From Euonymus europaeus (taxonomy: Eukaryota > Streptophyta > Magnoliopsida > Celastrales > Celastraceae): DNA of 64,000 nucleotides. Where the stretch lies: NCBI GenBank assembly GCA_963580455.1, contig OY756966.1, positions 15,069,001 to 15,133,000 on the forward strand, given 5' to 3'. The notes under the pieces were generated by a model. The model ran no database searches, was not told the DNA's origin, and saw nothing but the letters and a program-made list of their open reading frames with translations. The position numbers and the translations under genes are program-made. This document shows positions 1 through 12,067 of this stretch, one piece after another; positions within the stretch are counted from its first letter, which is position 1, and the number at the start of each line of letters is the position of its first letter.

Positions 1-160
1 ATTATTTAAATGCCAAAACACCAACTTTCTTTGACAAATGGACAAAACCGTTAAAAGCTCCTCCATAGAGAGAGTTGAGCAACTTCGGACTGTGAAAGTT
101 GCACGAGATAGACTTTTTATTGTTCTTCTATATCAAATTTTACGAGTATAAGCTTCCTAC
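1..160 (+). repeat. Landmark monomer with GTGAAAGTTGCACGAG
   Basis: This subtype carries TGTGAAAGTTGCACGAGATA near monomer bases 91-110 and starts ATTATTTAAATG. It occurs 14 times in the window, with monomer starts at about 1, 3521, 6402, 12159, 15999, 19519, 35347, 37105, 39182, 41740, 43498, 46056, 48133 and 53411. The one at 48133 has TATGAAAG. It is a convenient register mark for the higher-order repeats. The spacings are 3520, 2881, 5757, 3840 and 3520, then a 15.8-kb gap, then 1758, 2077, 2558, 1758, 2558, 2077 and 5278. Confidence 0.88.
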
Positions 161-319
161 ATTATTTCGATGCCAAAACACCAACTTTCTATGACAAATG
201 GACAAAACGGTTAAAAGCTCCTCCATAGAGGGAGTTGAGCAACTTCGGACCGTCAAAGTTGCTCGGTGTACAATTTCTATTGTTCTCATATGTCAAATTT
301 TACGAGTCTAGCTTCAGAG
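161..319 (+). repeat. 159-bp monomer variant lacking the HindIII site
   Basis: The tail reads ACGAGTCTAGCTTCAGAG instead of ACGAGTATAAGCTTCCTAC. It is one base shorter, destroys AAGCTT, and is followed by a monomer that starts ATTATTTAAATGCC, which contains a SwaI site (ATTTAAAT), instead of ATTATTTCGATGCC. The linked change spans the monomer junction and recurs near 3181, 6711, 8151, 9111, 10071, 11830, 35014, 38382 and many later slots, so it travels as one block. Confidence 0.85.
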
Positions 320-3300
320 ATTATTTAAATGCCAAAACACCAACTTTCTTTGACAAATGGACAAAACCGTTAAAAGCTCCTCTATAGAGAGAGTCGAGCA
401 ACTTCGGACCATCAAAGTTGCTCGGTGTACAATTTCTATTGTTCTCATATGTCAAATTTTACGAGTATAAGCTTCCTATATTATTTCGATGCCAAAACAC
501 CAACTTTCTATCACAAATGGACAAAACCGTTAAAAGCTCCTCCATAATAAAAGTTGAGCAACTTCGGACCATCAAAGTTGCTCGGTGTATAATATTTTAT
601 TGTTCTCATATGTCAAATTTTACGAGTATAAGCTTCCTACATTATTTCGATGCCAAAAAAACAACTTTCTATGACAAATGGACAAAACCGTTAAAAACTC
701 CTCCATAGAGAGAGTTGAGCAACTTCAGTCTTTCAAAATTGCTCGGGATAGACTTTTTGTTGTTCTTCTATGTTAAATTTTACGAGTATAAGCTTCGTAC
801 ATTATTTCGATGCCAAAACACCAACTTTCTATGACAAATGGACAAAACCGTTAAAGGCTCCTCTATAGAGAGAGTTGAGCAAATTCGGACCATCAAAGTT
901 GCTCGGTGTACAATTTCTATTGTTCTCATATGTTAAATTTTACGAGTATAAGCTTCCTACATTATTTCGATGCCAAAACACCAACTTTCTATGACAAATG
1001 GACAAAACCGTTAAAAGCTCCTCCATAGAGAGAGTTTAGCAACTTCGGACCATCAAATTTGTTCGTTGTACAATTTCTTTTGTTCTCATATGTCAAATTT
1101 TACGAGTATAAGCTTCCTACATTATTTCGATGCCAAAACACCAACTTTCTATGACAAATGGACAAAACCGTTAAAAGCTCCTCCATAGAGAGAGTTGAGC
1201 AACTTCGGACCATCAAAGTTGCTCGCGATAGACTTTTAATTGTTCTTCTATGTCAAATTTTATGAGTATAAGCTTCCTACATTATTTCGATGCCAAAACA
1301 CCAACTTTCATTGACAAATGGACAAAACCGTTAAAAGCTCCTCCATTGAGAGAGTTGAGCAACTTCGGACAATAAAAGTTGCTCGGGATAGACTTTTAAT
1401 TGTTCCTCTATGTCAAATTTTATGAGTATAAGCTTCCTACATTATTTCGATGCAAAAACAACAACTTTCTATGACAAATGGACAAAACCGTTAAAGGCTC
1501 CTCCATAGAGAGAGTTGAGCAACTGTGGACTATCAAAGTTGCTCGGGATAGACTTCTTATTGTTCTTCTATGTCAAATTTTACGAGTATAAGCTTCCTAC
1601 ATTATTTCGATGCCAAAACAACAACTTTCTATGACAAATGGACAAAACCGTTAAAAGCTCCTCCATAGAGAGAGTTGAGCTACTACGGACTATCAAAGTT
1701 GCTCGTGATAGACTTTTAATTGTTCTTCTATGTCAAATTTTATAAGTATAAGCTTTCTAGATTATTTCGATGCCAAAACACCAACTTTCTATGACAAATG
1801 GAAAAAACTGTTAAAAGCTCCTCCATAGAGAGAGTAGAACAACTTCGGACTATCAAAATTGCTTGGGATAGACTTTTTATTGTTCTTCTATATCAAATTT
1901 TACGAGTATAAGCTTCCTACATTATTTCGATGCCAAAACACCAACTTTCTATGACAAATGGACAAAACTGTTAAAAGCTCCTCCATAGAGGGAGTTGAGC
2001 AACTTCGGACCATCAAAGTTGCTCGGTGTACAATTTCTATTGTTCTCAAATGTCAAATATTACGAGTATAAGCTTCAGAGATTATTTCAATGCCAAAACA
2101 CCAACTTTCTTTGACAAATGGACAAAACCGTTAAAAGCTCCTCCATAGAGAGAGTTGAGCAACTTCGGACTATCAAAATTGCTCGGGATAGACTTTTTAT
2201 TGTTCTTCTATGTTAAATTTTACGTGTATAAGCTTCCTACATTATTTCGATGCCAAAACACCAACTTTCTATGACAAATGGACAAAACCGTTAAAAGCTC
2301 CTCCATAGAGAGATTTGAGCAAATTCGGACCATCAAAGTTGCTCGGTGTACAATTTCTATTGTTCTCATATGTCAAATTTTACGAGTATAAGCTTCCTAC
2401 ATTATTTCGATGCCAAAACACCAACTTTCTATGACAAATGGACAAAACCGTTAAAAGCTCCTCCATAGAGAGAGTTGAGCAACTTCGGACCATCAAAGTT
2501 CCTCGGTGTACAATTTCTATTGTTCTCAAATGTCAAATATTACGAGTATAAGCTTCCTAGGTTATTTCGATGCCAAAACACCAACTTTCTATGACAAATG
2601 GACAAAACCGTTAAAAGCTCCTCCATAGAGAGAGTTGAGCAACTTCGGACTATCAAAATTGCTCGGGATAGACTTTTTATTGTTCTTCTATGTTAAATTT
2701 TACGAGTATAAGCTTCCTACATTATTTCGATGCCAAAACACCAACTTTTCTATGACAAATGGACAAAACCGTTAAATGCTCCTCCATAGAGAGAGTTGAG
2801 CAAATTCGGACCATCAAAGTTGCTCGGTGTACAATTTCTATTGTTCTCATATGTCAAATTTTACGAGTATAAGCTTCCTACATTATTTCGATGCCAAAAC
2901 ACCAACTTTCTATGACAAATGGACAAAACCGTTAAATGCTCCTCCATAGAGAGAGTTGAGCAACTTCGGACCATCAAAGTTGCTCGGTGTACAATTTCTA
3001 TTGTTCTCATATGTCAAATTTTACGAGTATAAGCTTCCTAGGTTATTTCGATGCCAAAACACCAACTTTCTATGACAAATAGACAAAACCGTTAAAAGCT
3101 CCTCCATAGAGCGAGTTGAGCAACTTCGGACTATCAAACTTGCTCGGGATAGACTTTTTATTGTTCTTCTATGTCAAATTTTACGAGTCTAGCTTCAGAG
3201 ATTATTTAAATGCCAAAACGCCAACTTTCTTTGACAAATGGACAAAACCGTTAAAAGCTCCTCCATAGAGAGAGTTGAGCAAATTCGGACCATCAAAGTT

Positions 3301-3520
3301 GCTCGGGATAGACTTTTTATTGATCTTCTATATCAAATTTTACGAGTATAAGCTTCCTATATTATTTCGATTCCAAAACACCAACTTTCTATGACAAATG
3401 GACAAAACCGTTAAAAGCTCCTCCATAGAGGGAGTTGAGCAACTTCGGACCATCAAAGTTGCTCGGTGTACAATTTCTATTGTTCTCATATGTAAAATTT
3501 TACGAGTATAAGCTTCAGAG

Positions 3521-6401
3521 ATTATTTAAATGCCAAAACACCAACTTTCTTTGACAAATGGACAAAACCGTTAAAAGCTCCTCCATAGAGAGAGTTGAGC
3601 AACTTCGGACTGTGAAAGTTGCACGAGATAGACTTTTTATTGTTCTTCTATATCAAATTTTACGAGTATAAGCTTCCTACATTATTTCGATGCCAAAACA
3701 CCAACTTTCTATGACAAATGGACAAAACCGTTAAAAGCTCCTCCATAGAGGGAGTTGAGCAACTTCGGACCGTCAAAGTTGCTCGGTGTACAATTTCTAT
3801 TGTTCTCATATGTCAAATTTTACGAGTCTAGCTTCAGAGATTATTTAAATACCAAAACACCAACTTTCTTTGACAAATGGACAAAACCGTTAAAAGCTCC
3901 TCCATAGAGAGAGTTGAGCAACTTCGGACCATCAAAGTTGCTCGGTGTACAATTTCTATTGTTCTCATATGTCAAATTTTACGAGTATAAGCTTCCTATA
4001 TTATTTCGATGCCAAAACACCAACTTTCTATCACAAATGGACAAAACCGTTAAAAGCTCCTCCATAAAAAAAGTTGAGCAACTTCGGACCATCAAAGTTG
4101 CTCGGTGTATAATATTTTATTGTTCTCATATGTCAAATTTTACGAGTATAAGCTTCCTACATTATTTCGATGCCAAAAAAACAACTTTCTATGACAAATG
4201 GACAAAACCGTTAAAAGCTCCTCCATAGAGAGAGTTGAGCAACTTCGGTCTTTCAAAATTGCTCGGGATAGACTTTTTATTGTTCTTCTATGTTAAATTT
4301 TACTAGTATAAGCTTCGTACATTATTTCGATGCCAAAACACCAACTTTCTATGACAAATGGACAAAACCATTAAAAGCTCCTCCATAGAGAGAGTTTAGC
4401 ATCTCCGGACCATCAAATTTGCTCGTTGTACAATTTCTTTTGTTCTCATATGTCAAATTTTACGAGTATAAGCTTCCTACATTATTTCGATGCCAAAACA
4501 CCAACTTTCTATGACAAATGGACAAAACCGTTAAAAGCTCCTCCATAGAGAGAGTTGAGTAACTTCGGACCATCAAAGTTGCTCGGGATAGACTTTTAAT
4601 TGTTCTTCTATGTCAAATTTTATGAGTATAAGCTTCCTACATTATTTCGATGCCAAAACACCAACTTTCTATGACAAATGGACAAAACCGTTAAAAGCTC
4701 CTCCATTGAGAGAGTTGAGCAACTTCGGACAATCAAAGTTGCTCGGGATAGACTTTTAATTGTTCCTCTATGTCAAATTTTATGAGTATAAGCTTCCTAC
4801 ATTATTTCGATGCAAAAACAACAACTTTCTATGACAAATGGACAAAACCGTTAAAGGCTCCTCCATAGAGAGAGTTGAGCAACTTTGGACTATCAAAGTT
4901 GCTCGGGATAGACTTTTTATTGTTCTTCTATGTCAAATTTTACGAGTATAAGCTTCCTACATTATTTCGATGCCAAAACAACAACTTTCTATGACAAATG
5001 GACAAAACCGTTAAAAGCTCCTCCATAGAGAGAGTTGAGCTACTACGGACTATCAAAGTTGCTCGTGATAGACTTTTAATTGTTCTTCTATGTCAAATTT
5101 TATAAGTATAAGCTTTCTAGATTATTTCGATGCCAAAACACCAACTTTCTATGACAAATGGAAAAAACTGTTAAAAGCTCCTCCATAGAGAGAGTTGAGC
5201 AACTTCGGACTATCAAAATTGCTTGGGATAGACTTTTTATTGTTCTTCTATATCAAATTTTACGAGTATAAGCTTCCTACATTATTTCGATGCCAAAACA
5301 CCAACTTTCTATGACAAATGGACAAAACTGTTAAAAGCTCCTCCATAGAGGGAGTTGAGCAACTTCGGACCATCAAAGTTGCTCGGTGTACAATTTCTAT
5401 TGTTCTCAAATGTCAAATATTACGAGTATAAGCTTCAGAGATTATTTCAATGCCAAAACACCAACTTTCTTTGACAAATGGACAAAACCGTTAAAAGCTC
5501 CTCCATAGAGAGAGTTGAGCAACTTCGGACTATCAAAATTGCTCGGGATAGACTTTTTGTTGTTCTTCTATGTTAAATTTTACGTGTATAAGCTTCCTAC
5601 ATTATTTCGATGCCAAAACACCAACTTTCTATGACAAATGGACAAAACCGTTAAAAGCTCCTCCATAGAGAGAGTTGAGCAAATTCGGACCATCAAAGTT
5701 GCTCGGTGTACAATTTCTATTGTTCTCATATGTCAAATTTTACGAGTATAAGCTTCCTACATTATTTCGATGCCAAAACACCAACTTTCTATGACAAATG
5801 GACAAAACCGTTAAAAGCTCCTCCATAGAGAGAGTTGAGCAACTTCGGACCATCAAAGTTCCTCGGTGTACAATTTCTATTGTTCTCAAATGTCAAATAT
5901 TACGAGTATAAGCTTCCTAGGTTATTTCGATGCCAAAACACCAACTTTCTATGACAAATGGACAAAACCGTTAAAAGCTCCTCCATAGAGAGAGTTGAGC
6001 AACTTCGGACTATCAAAATTGCTCGGGATAGACTTTTTATTGTTCTTCTATGTTAAATTTTACGAGTATAAGCTTCCTACATTATTTCGATGCCAAAACA
6101 CCAACTTTTCTATGACAAATGGACAAAACCGTTAAATGCTCCTCCATAGAGAGAGTTGAGCAAATTCGGACCATCAAAGTTGCTCGGTGTACAATTTCTA
6201 TTGTTCTCATATGTCAAATTTTACGAGTATAAGCTTCCTACATTATTTCGATGCCAAAACACCAACTTTCTATGACAAATGGACAAAACCGTTAAATGCT
6301 CCTCCATAGAGAGAGTTGAGCAACTTCGGACCATCAAAGTTGCTCGGTGTACAATTTCTATTGTTCTCATATGTAAAGTTTTACGAGTATAAGCTTCAGA
6401 G
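3521..6401 (+). repeat. Higher-order repeat family I, copy 2 (18 monomers, 2881 bp)
   Basis: This copy follows copy 1 closely but is four monomers shorter: one monomer is missing near 4320 and about three at its right end, where the sequence jumps from the equivalent of about 3020 to the equivalent of 3480. It differs from copy 1 by scattered substitutions and ends with ATGTAAAGTTTTACG just before the next landmark monomer at 6402. Whole-monomer gain and loss in phase is what unequal exchange between misaligned arrays produces. Confidence 0.83.
4000..4160 (+). repeat. Representative type C monomer (161 bp, TATAATATTTTATTG form)
   Basis: This form carries GTGTATAATATTTTATTG where type A has GTGTACAATTTCTATTG, a net gain of one base. 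Its left half often has CCATAAAAAAAG or CCATAAAGAG in place of CCATAGAGAG. Type C recurs at fixed slots in the higher-order repeats, for example near 6881, 12479, 16319, 19839, 37583, 43976 and 46534. Because 161 is 2 modulo 3 while 160 is 1 modulo 3, a type C unit shifts frame and avoids the TAA in GTATAAGC. This explains why the longest stop-free frames in the array all cross a type C monomer. Confidence 0.88.
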
Positions 6402-7458
6402 ATTATTTAAATGCCAAAACACCAACTTTCTTTGACAAATGGACAAAACCGTTAAAAGCTCCTCCATAGAGAGAGTTGAGCAACTTCGGACTGTGAAAGT
6501 TGCACGAGATAGACTTTTTATTGTTCTTCTATATCAAATTTTACGAGTATAAGCTTCCTACCTTATTTCGATGCCAAAACACCAACTTTCTATGACAAAT
6601 GGACAAAACCGTTAAAAGCTCCTCCATAGAGGGAGTTGAGCAACTTCGGACCGTCAAAGTTGCTCGGTGTACAATTTCTATTGTTCTCATATGTCAAATT
6701 TTACGAGTCTAGCTTCAGAGATTATTTAAATGCCAAAACACCAACTTTCTTTGACAAATGGACAAAACCGTTAAAAGCTCCTCCATAGAGAGAGTTGAGC
6801 AACTTCGGACCATCAAAGTTGCTCGGTGTACAATTTCTATTGTTCTCATATGTCAAATTTTACGAGTATAAGCTTCCTATATTATTTCGATGCCAAAACA
6901 CCAACTTTCTATCACAAATGGACAAAACCGTTAAAAGCTCCTCCATAAAAAAAGTTGAGCAACTTCGGACCATCAAAGTTGCTCGGTGTATAATATTTTA
7001 TTGTTCTCATATGTCAAATTTTACGAGTATAAGCTTCCTACATTATTTCGATGCCAAAAAAACAACTTTCTATGACAAATGGACAAAACCGTTAAAAGCT
7101 CCTCCATAGAGAGAGTTGAGCAACTTCGGTCTTTCAAAATTGCTCGGGATAGACTTTTTATTGTTCTTCTATGTTAAATTTTACGAGTATAAGCTTCGTA
7201 CATTATTTCGATGCCAAAACACCAACTTTCTATGACAAATGGACAAAACCGTTAAAGGCTCCTCTATAGAGAGAGTTGAGCAAATTCGGACCATCAAAGT
7301 TGCTCGGTGTACAATTTCTATTGTTCTCATATGTTAAATTTTACGAGTATAAGCTTCCTACATTATTTCGATGCCAAAACACCAACTTTCTATGACAAAT
7401 GGACAAAACCGTTAAAAGCTCCTCCATAGAGAGAGTTTAGCAACTTCGGACCATCAAA
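6402..7458 (+). repeat. Higher-order repeat family I, copy 3 (partial)
   Basis: About 1.06 kb follows copy 1 at shift 6401, including the CTCTATAGAG monomer missing from copy 2. Homology stops near 7458, where copy 1 has CATCAAATTTGTTCG and this copy has CATCAAAGTTGATCG. The retained monomer shows that copy 3 does not descend from copy 2 alone. Confidence 0.8.
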
Positions 7459-9300
7459 GTTGATCGGTGTACAATTTCTATTGTTCTCATATGTCAAATT
7501 TTACGAGTATAAGCTTCCTACATTATTTTGATGCCAAAACAACAACTTTCTATGACAAATGGACAAAACCGTTAAAGGCTCCTCCATAGAGAGAGTTGAG
7601 CAACTTCGGACTATCAAAGTTGCTCGGGATAGACTTTTAACTGTTCTTCTATGTCCAATTTTACGAGTATAAGCTTCCTAGATTATTTCGATGCCAAAAC
7701 ACCAACTTTCTATGACAAATGGACAAAACCGTTAAAAGCTCCTACATAGAGAGAGTTTAGCAACTTCGGACCATCAAAGTTGCTCGGTGTACAATTTCTA
7801 TTGTTCTCATATGTCAAATTTTACGAGTATAAGCTTCCTACATTATTTCGATGCCAAAACACCAACTTTCTATGACAAATGGACAAAACCGTTAAATGCT
7901 CCTCCATAGAGAGAGTTGAGCAACTTCGGACCATCAAAGTTGCTCGGTGTACAATTTCTATTGTTCTCATATGTCAAATTTTACGAGTATAAGCTTCCTA
8001 GGTTATTTCGATGCCAAAACACCAACTTTCTATGACAAATAGACAAAACCGTTAAAAGCTCCTCCATAGAGAGAGTTGAGCAACTTCTGACTATCAAACT
8101 TGCTCGGGATAGACTTTTTATTGTTCTTCTATGTCAAATTTTACGAGTCTAGCTTCAGAGATTATTTAAATGCCAAAACACCAACTTTCTTTGACAAATG
8201 GACAAAACCGTTAAAAGCTCCTCCATAGAGAGAGTTGAGCAAATTCGGACCATCAAAGTTGCTCGGGATAGACTTTTTGTTGATCTTCTATATCAAATTT
8301 TACGAGTATAAGCTTCCTACATTATTTTGATGCCAAAACAACAACTTTCTAAGACAAATGGACAAAACCGTTAAAGGCTCCTCCATAGAGAGAGTTGAGC
8401 AACTTCGGACTATCAAAGTTGCTCGGGATAGACTTTTAACTGTTCATCTATGTCCAATTTTACGAGTATAAGCTTCCTAGATTATTTCGATGCCAAAACA
8501 CCAACTTTCTATGACAAATGGACAAAACCGTTAAAAGCTCCTACATAGAGAGAGTTGAGCAACTTCGGACTATAAAAATTGCTCGGGATAGACTTTTTAT
8601 TTTTCTTCTATGTCCAATTTTACGAGTATAAGCTTCCTAGATTATTTCGATGCCAGAACACCAACTTTCTATGACAAATGGACAAAACCGTTAAAAGCTC
8701 CTACATAGAGAGAGTTGAGCAACTTCGGACTATAAAAATTGCTCGGGATAGACTTTTTATTGTTCTTCTATATCAAATTTTACGAGTATAAGCTTCCTAC
8801 ATTATTTCGATGCCAAAACACCAACTTTCTATGACAAATGGAAAAAACCGTTAAAAGCTCCTCCATAGAGGGATTTGAGCAACTTCGGACCATCAAAGTT
8901 GCTCGGTGTACAATTTCTATTGTTCTCATATGTCAAATTTTACGAGTATAAGCTTCAGAGATTATTTAAATGCCAAAACACCAACTTTCTATGACAATTG
9001 GACAAAACCGTTAAAAGCTCCTCCATAGAGAGAGTTGAGCAACTTCGGACTATCAAACTTGCTCGGGATAGACTTTTTATTGTTCTTCTATGTCAAATTT
9101 TACGAGTCTAGCTTCAGAGATTATTTAAATGCCAAAAAACCAACTTTCTTTGACAAATGGACAAAACCGTTAAAAGCTCCTCCATAAAGAGAGTTGAGCA
9201 AATTCGGACCATCAAAGTTGCTCGGGATAGACTTTTTATTGATCTTCTATATCAAATTTTACGAGTATAAGCTTCCTATATTATTTCGATTCCAAAACAC
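7459..9300 (+). repeat. Mosaic of satellite monomers without a clear long HOR
   Basis: This stretch mixes monomers typical of several blocks: GACTTTTAACTG and TGTCCAATTTTACG units near 7630-7670 and 8430-8460, CTACATAGAG units, and CCTAGGTT units near 7997. Similar unit combinations reappear at 32630-32940 and 49250-49560, so it is probably the same composite block in another register. No gene or non-satellite sequence is present. Confidence 0.75.
8481..8800 (+). repeat. Tandem duplication of a single monomer
   Basis: Two adjacent units, 8481-8640 and 8641-8800, share CTACATAGAG and GGACTATAAAAATTGCTCGG and differ by very few bases (for example GCCAAAACA against GCCAGAACA). The first ends TGTCCAATTTTACG and the second TATCAAATTTTACG. 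The pair represents one local duplication within the mosaic. Confidence 0.75.
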
Positions 9301-10308
9301 CAACTTTCTATGACAAATGGACAAAACCGTTAAAAGCTCCTCCATAGAGAGAGTTGAGCAACTTCGGACCATCAAAGTTCCTCGGTGTACAATTTCTATT
9401 GTTCTCAAATGTCAAATATTACGAGTATAAGCTTCCTAGGTTATTTCGATGCCAAAACACCAACTTTCTATGACAAATGGACAAAACCGTTAAAAGCTCC
9501 TCCATAGAGAGAGTTGAGCAACTTCGGACTATCAAAATTGCTCGGGATAGACTTTTTATTGTTCTTCTATGTTAAATTTTACGAGTATAAGCTTCCTACA
9601 TTATTTCGATGCCAAAACACCAACTTTCCTATGACAAATGGACAAAACCGTTAAATGCTCCTCCATAGAGAGAGTTGAGCAAATTCGGACCATCAAAGTT
9701 GCTCGGTGTACAATTTCTATTGTTCTCATATGTCAAATTTTACGAGTATAAGCTTCCTTCATTATTTCGATGCCAAAACACCAACTTTCTATGACAAATG
9801 GACAAAACCGTTAAATGCTCCTCCATAGAGAGAGTTGAGCAACTTCGGACCGTCAAAGTTGCTCGGTGTACAATTTCTATTGTTCTCATATGTCAAATTT
9901 TACGAGTATAAGCTTCCTAGGTTATTTCGATGCCAAAACACCAACTTTCTATGACAAATAGACAAAACTGTTAAAAGCTCCTCCATAGAGAGAGTTGAGC
10001 AACTTCGGACTATCAAACTTGCTCGGGATAGACTTTTTATTGTTCTTCTATGTCAAATTTTACGAGTCTAGCTTCAGAGATTATTTAAATGCCAAAACAC
10101 CAACTTTCTTTGACAAATGGACAAAACCGTTAAAAGCTCCTCCATAGAGAGAGTTGAGCAAATTCGGACCATCAAAGTTGCTCGGGATAGACTTTTTATT
10201 GATCTTCTATATCAAATTTTACGAGTATAAGCTTCCTATATTATTTCGATTCCAAAACACCAACTTTCTATGACAAATGGACAAAACCGTTAAAAGCTCC
10301 TCCATAGA
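9301..10308 (+). repeat. Eleven-monomer-spaced block, copy 1
   Basis: About 1008 bp here recurs at 11060-12067 with shift 1759. Shared rare markers are GTTCCTCGG (9378 and 11137), TCTCAAATGTCAAATATTACG and CAACTTTCCTATG (9620 and 11380). A few substitutions separate the copies, such as CGGACCGTC against CGGACCATC and CTTCCTTCATT against CTTCCTACATT. The block also resembles the right part of family I copies 1 and 2. Confidence 0.8.
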
Positions 10309-10630
10309 GAGAGTTGAGCAACTTCGGACTATCAAACTTGCTCGGGATAGACTTTTTATTGTTCTTCTATGTCAAATTTTACGAGTCTAGCTTCAGAGAT
10401 TATTTAAATGCCAAAACACCAACTTTCTTTGACAAATGGACAAAACCGTTAAAAGCTCCTCCATAGAGAGAGTTGAGCAAATTCGGACCATCAAAGTTAC
10501 TCGGGATAGACTTTTTATTGATCTTCTATATCAAATTTTACGAGTATAAGCTTCCTATATTATTTCGATTCCAAAACACCAACTTTCTATGACAAATGGA
10601 CAAAACCGTTAAAAGCTCCTCCATAGAGGG
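10309..10630 (+). repeat. Dimer duplication of the preceding 319 bp
   Basis: The pair of units ending in GATTCCAAAACACC at about 10001-10308 is repeated at shift 319, with GATTCC at 10249 and again at 10568. The unit includes one 159-bp GTCTAGC monomer, which gives 319 instead of 320. The second copy has a private GTTACTCGGG near 10497. Confidence 0.75.
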
Positions 10631-11059
10631 ATTTGAGCAACTTCGGACCATCAAAGTTGCTCGGTGTACAATTTCTATTGTTCTCATATGTCAAATTTTA
10701 CGAGTATAAGCTTCAGAGATTATTTAAATGCCAAAACACCAACTTTCTATGACAATTGGACAAAACCATTAAAAGCTCCTCCATAGAGAGAGTTGAGCAA
10801 CTTCGGACTATCAAAATTGCTCGGGATAGACTTTTTATTGTTCTTCTATGTTAAATTTTACGAGTATAAGCTTCCTACATTATTTCGATGCCAAAACACC
10901 AACTTTCTATGACAAATGGACAAAACCGTTAAAAGCTCCACCATAAAGAGAGTTGAGCAAATTCGGACCATCAAAGTTGCTCGGTGTACAATTTCTATTG
11001 TTCTCATATGTCAAATTTTACGAGTATAAGCTTCCTACATTATTTCGATGCCAAAACAA
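10631..11059 (+). repeat. Satellite monomers between duplicated blocks
   Basis: About three ordinary type A and type B units lie here, including a GACAATTGGAC variant near 10752 that is also seen near 8994. Nothing except satellite sequence is visible. Confidence 0.75.
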
Positions 11060-12067
11060 CAACTTTCTATGACAAATGGACAAAACCGTTAAAAGCTCCT
11101 CCATAGAGAGAGTTGAGCAACTTCGGACCATCAAAGTTCCTCGGTGTACAATTTCTATTGTTCTCAAATGTCAAATATTACGAGTATAAGCTTCCTAGGT
11201 TATTTCGATGCCAAAACACCAACTTTCTATGACAAATGGACAAAACCGTTAAAAGCTCCTCCATAGAGAGAGTTGAGCAACTTCGGACTATCAAAATTGC
11301 TCGGGATAGACTTTTTATTGTTCTTCTATGTTAAATTTTACGAGTATAAGCTTCCTACATTATTTCGATGCCAAAACACCAACTTTCCTATGACAAATGG
11401 ACAAAACCGTTAAATGCTCCTCCATAGAGAGAGTTGAGCAAATTCGGACCATCAAAGTTGCTCGGTGTACAATTTCTATTGTTCTCATATGTCAAATTTT
11501 ACGAGTATAAGCTTCCTACATTATTTCGATGCCAAAACACCAACTTTCTATGACAAATGGACAAAACCGTTAAATGCTCCTTCATAGAGAGAGTTGAGCA
11601 ACTTCGGACCATCAAAGTTGCTCGGTGTACAATTTCTATTGTTCTCATATGTCAAATTTTACGAGTATAAGCTTCCTAGGTTATTTCGATGCCAAAACAC
11701 CAACTTTCTATGACAAATAGACAAAACCGTTAAAAGCTCCTCCATAGAGAGAGTTGAGCAACTTCGGACTATCAAACTTGCTCGGGATAGACTTTTTATT
11801 GTTCTTCTATGTCAAATTTTACGAGTCTAGCTTCAGAGATTATTTAAATGCCAAAACACCAACTTTCTTTGACAAATGGACAAAACCGTTAAAAGCTCCT
11901 CCATAGAGAGAGTTGAGCAAATTCGGACCATCAAAGTTGCTCGGGATAGACTTTTTATTGATCTTCTATATCAAATTTTACGAGTATAAGCTTCCTATAT
12001 TATTTCGATTCCAAAACACCAACTTTCTATGACAAATGGACAAAACCGTTAAAAGCTCCTCCATAGA
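11060..12067 (+). repeat. Eleven-monomer-spaced block, copy 2
   Basis: This is the second copy of the 9301-10308 block at shift 1759, ending where CCATAGAGGG replaces CCATAGAGAG near 12068. Immediately to the right the sequence rejoins the family I register leading to the landmark monomer at 12159. Confidence 0.8.

Larger units (their letters stand above)
1..3520 (+). repeat. Higher-order repeat family I, copy 1 (22 monomers)
   Basis: Monomer order and private variants here are repeated from 3521 onward, first at shift 3520 and, after about 960, at shift 3360. Shared rare markers include TTCGTTGTACAATTTCTTTT near 1062 and 4422, TACTACGGAC near 1680 and 5040, GTTCCTCGG near 2498 and 5858, and the extra base in CCAACTTTTCTATG near 2741 and 6101. 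The change of shift means copy 2 lacks the monomer at about 801-960 (the CTCTATAGAG unit). Bases 3020-3520 hold extra monomers absent from copy 2. Confidence 0.85.

Noticed and set aside
84..100. CENP-B box (TTCG, four bases, A, two bases, CGGG)
   Set aside because: TTCGGACCATCAAAG matches the TTCG and the central A at the right spacing, but CGGG is replaced by AAAG-like sequence. TTCGATGCC fits worse. On the minus strand CCCGAGCAACT also fails the spacing. No complete box was found.
1..160. Ancestral 40-bp or 80-bp sub-repeat inside the monomer
   Set aside because: TATGACAAAT (bases 30-39) and TATGTCAAAT (129-138) resemble each other, as do AAGCTCC and AAGCTTCC further on. However, spacings differ (99 and 95) and the rest of the two halves does not align. 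The evidence is too weak to call.
4092..4112. TATA-like promoter in type C monomers (TATAATATTTTATT)
   Set aside because: The match is simply AT-rich sequence, no transcribed gene follows, and nothing distinguishes it from the rest of the array. Satellite transcription cannot be judged from sequence.
3914..4228. Stop-free frames of 62-104 codons on the + strand (also at 418, 6795, 12393, 12584, 15234, 16233, 18754, 19753, 22273, 23782, 25631, 25952, 28029, 29538, 31866, 33307, 34265, 36023, 37498, 39379, 40658, 42416, 43891, 44974, 46449, 50411, 52206, 53804, 54727, 55244, 56167, 57926, 58727 and 59368)
   Set aside because: Each is a translation of one to two satellite monomers, and several begin at TTG rather than ATG. 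Most of the recurrent ones exist because a 161-bp type C monomer shifts frame past the TAA in GTATAAGC. They have no ribosome-binding or splice context, no recognisable domain, and end at the next repeat-encoded stop. They are not genes.
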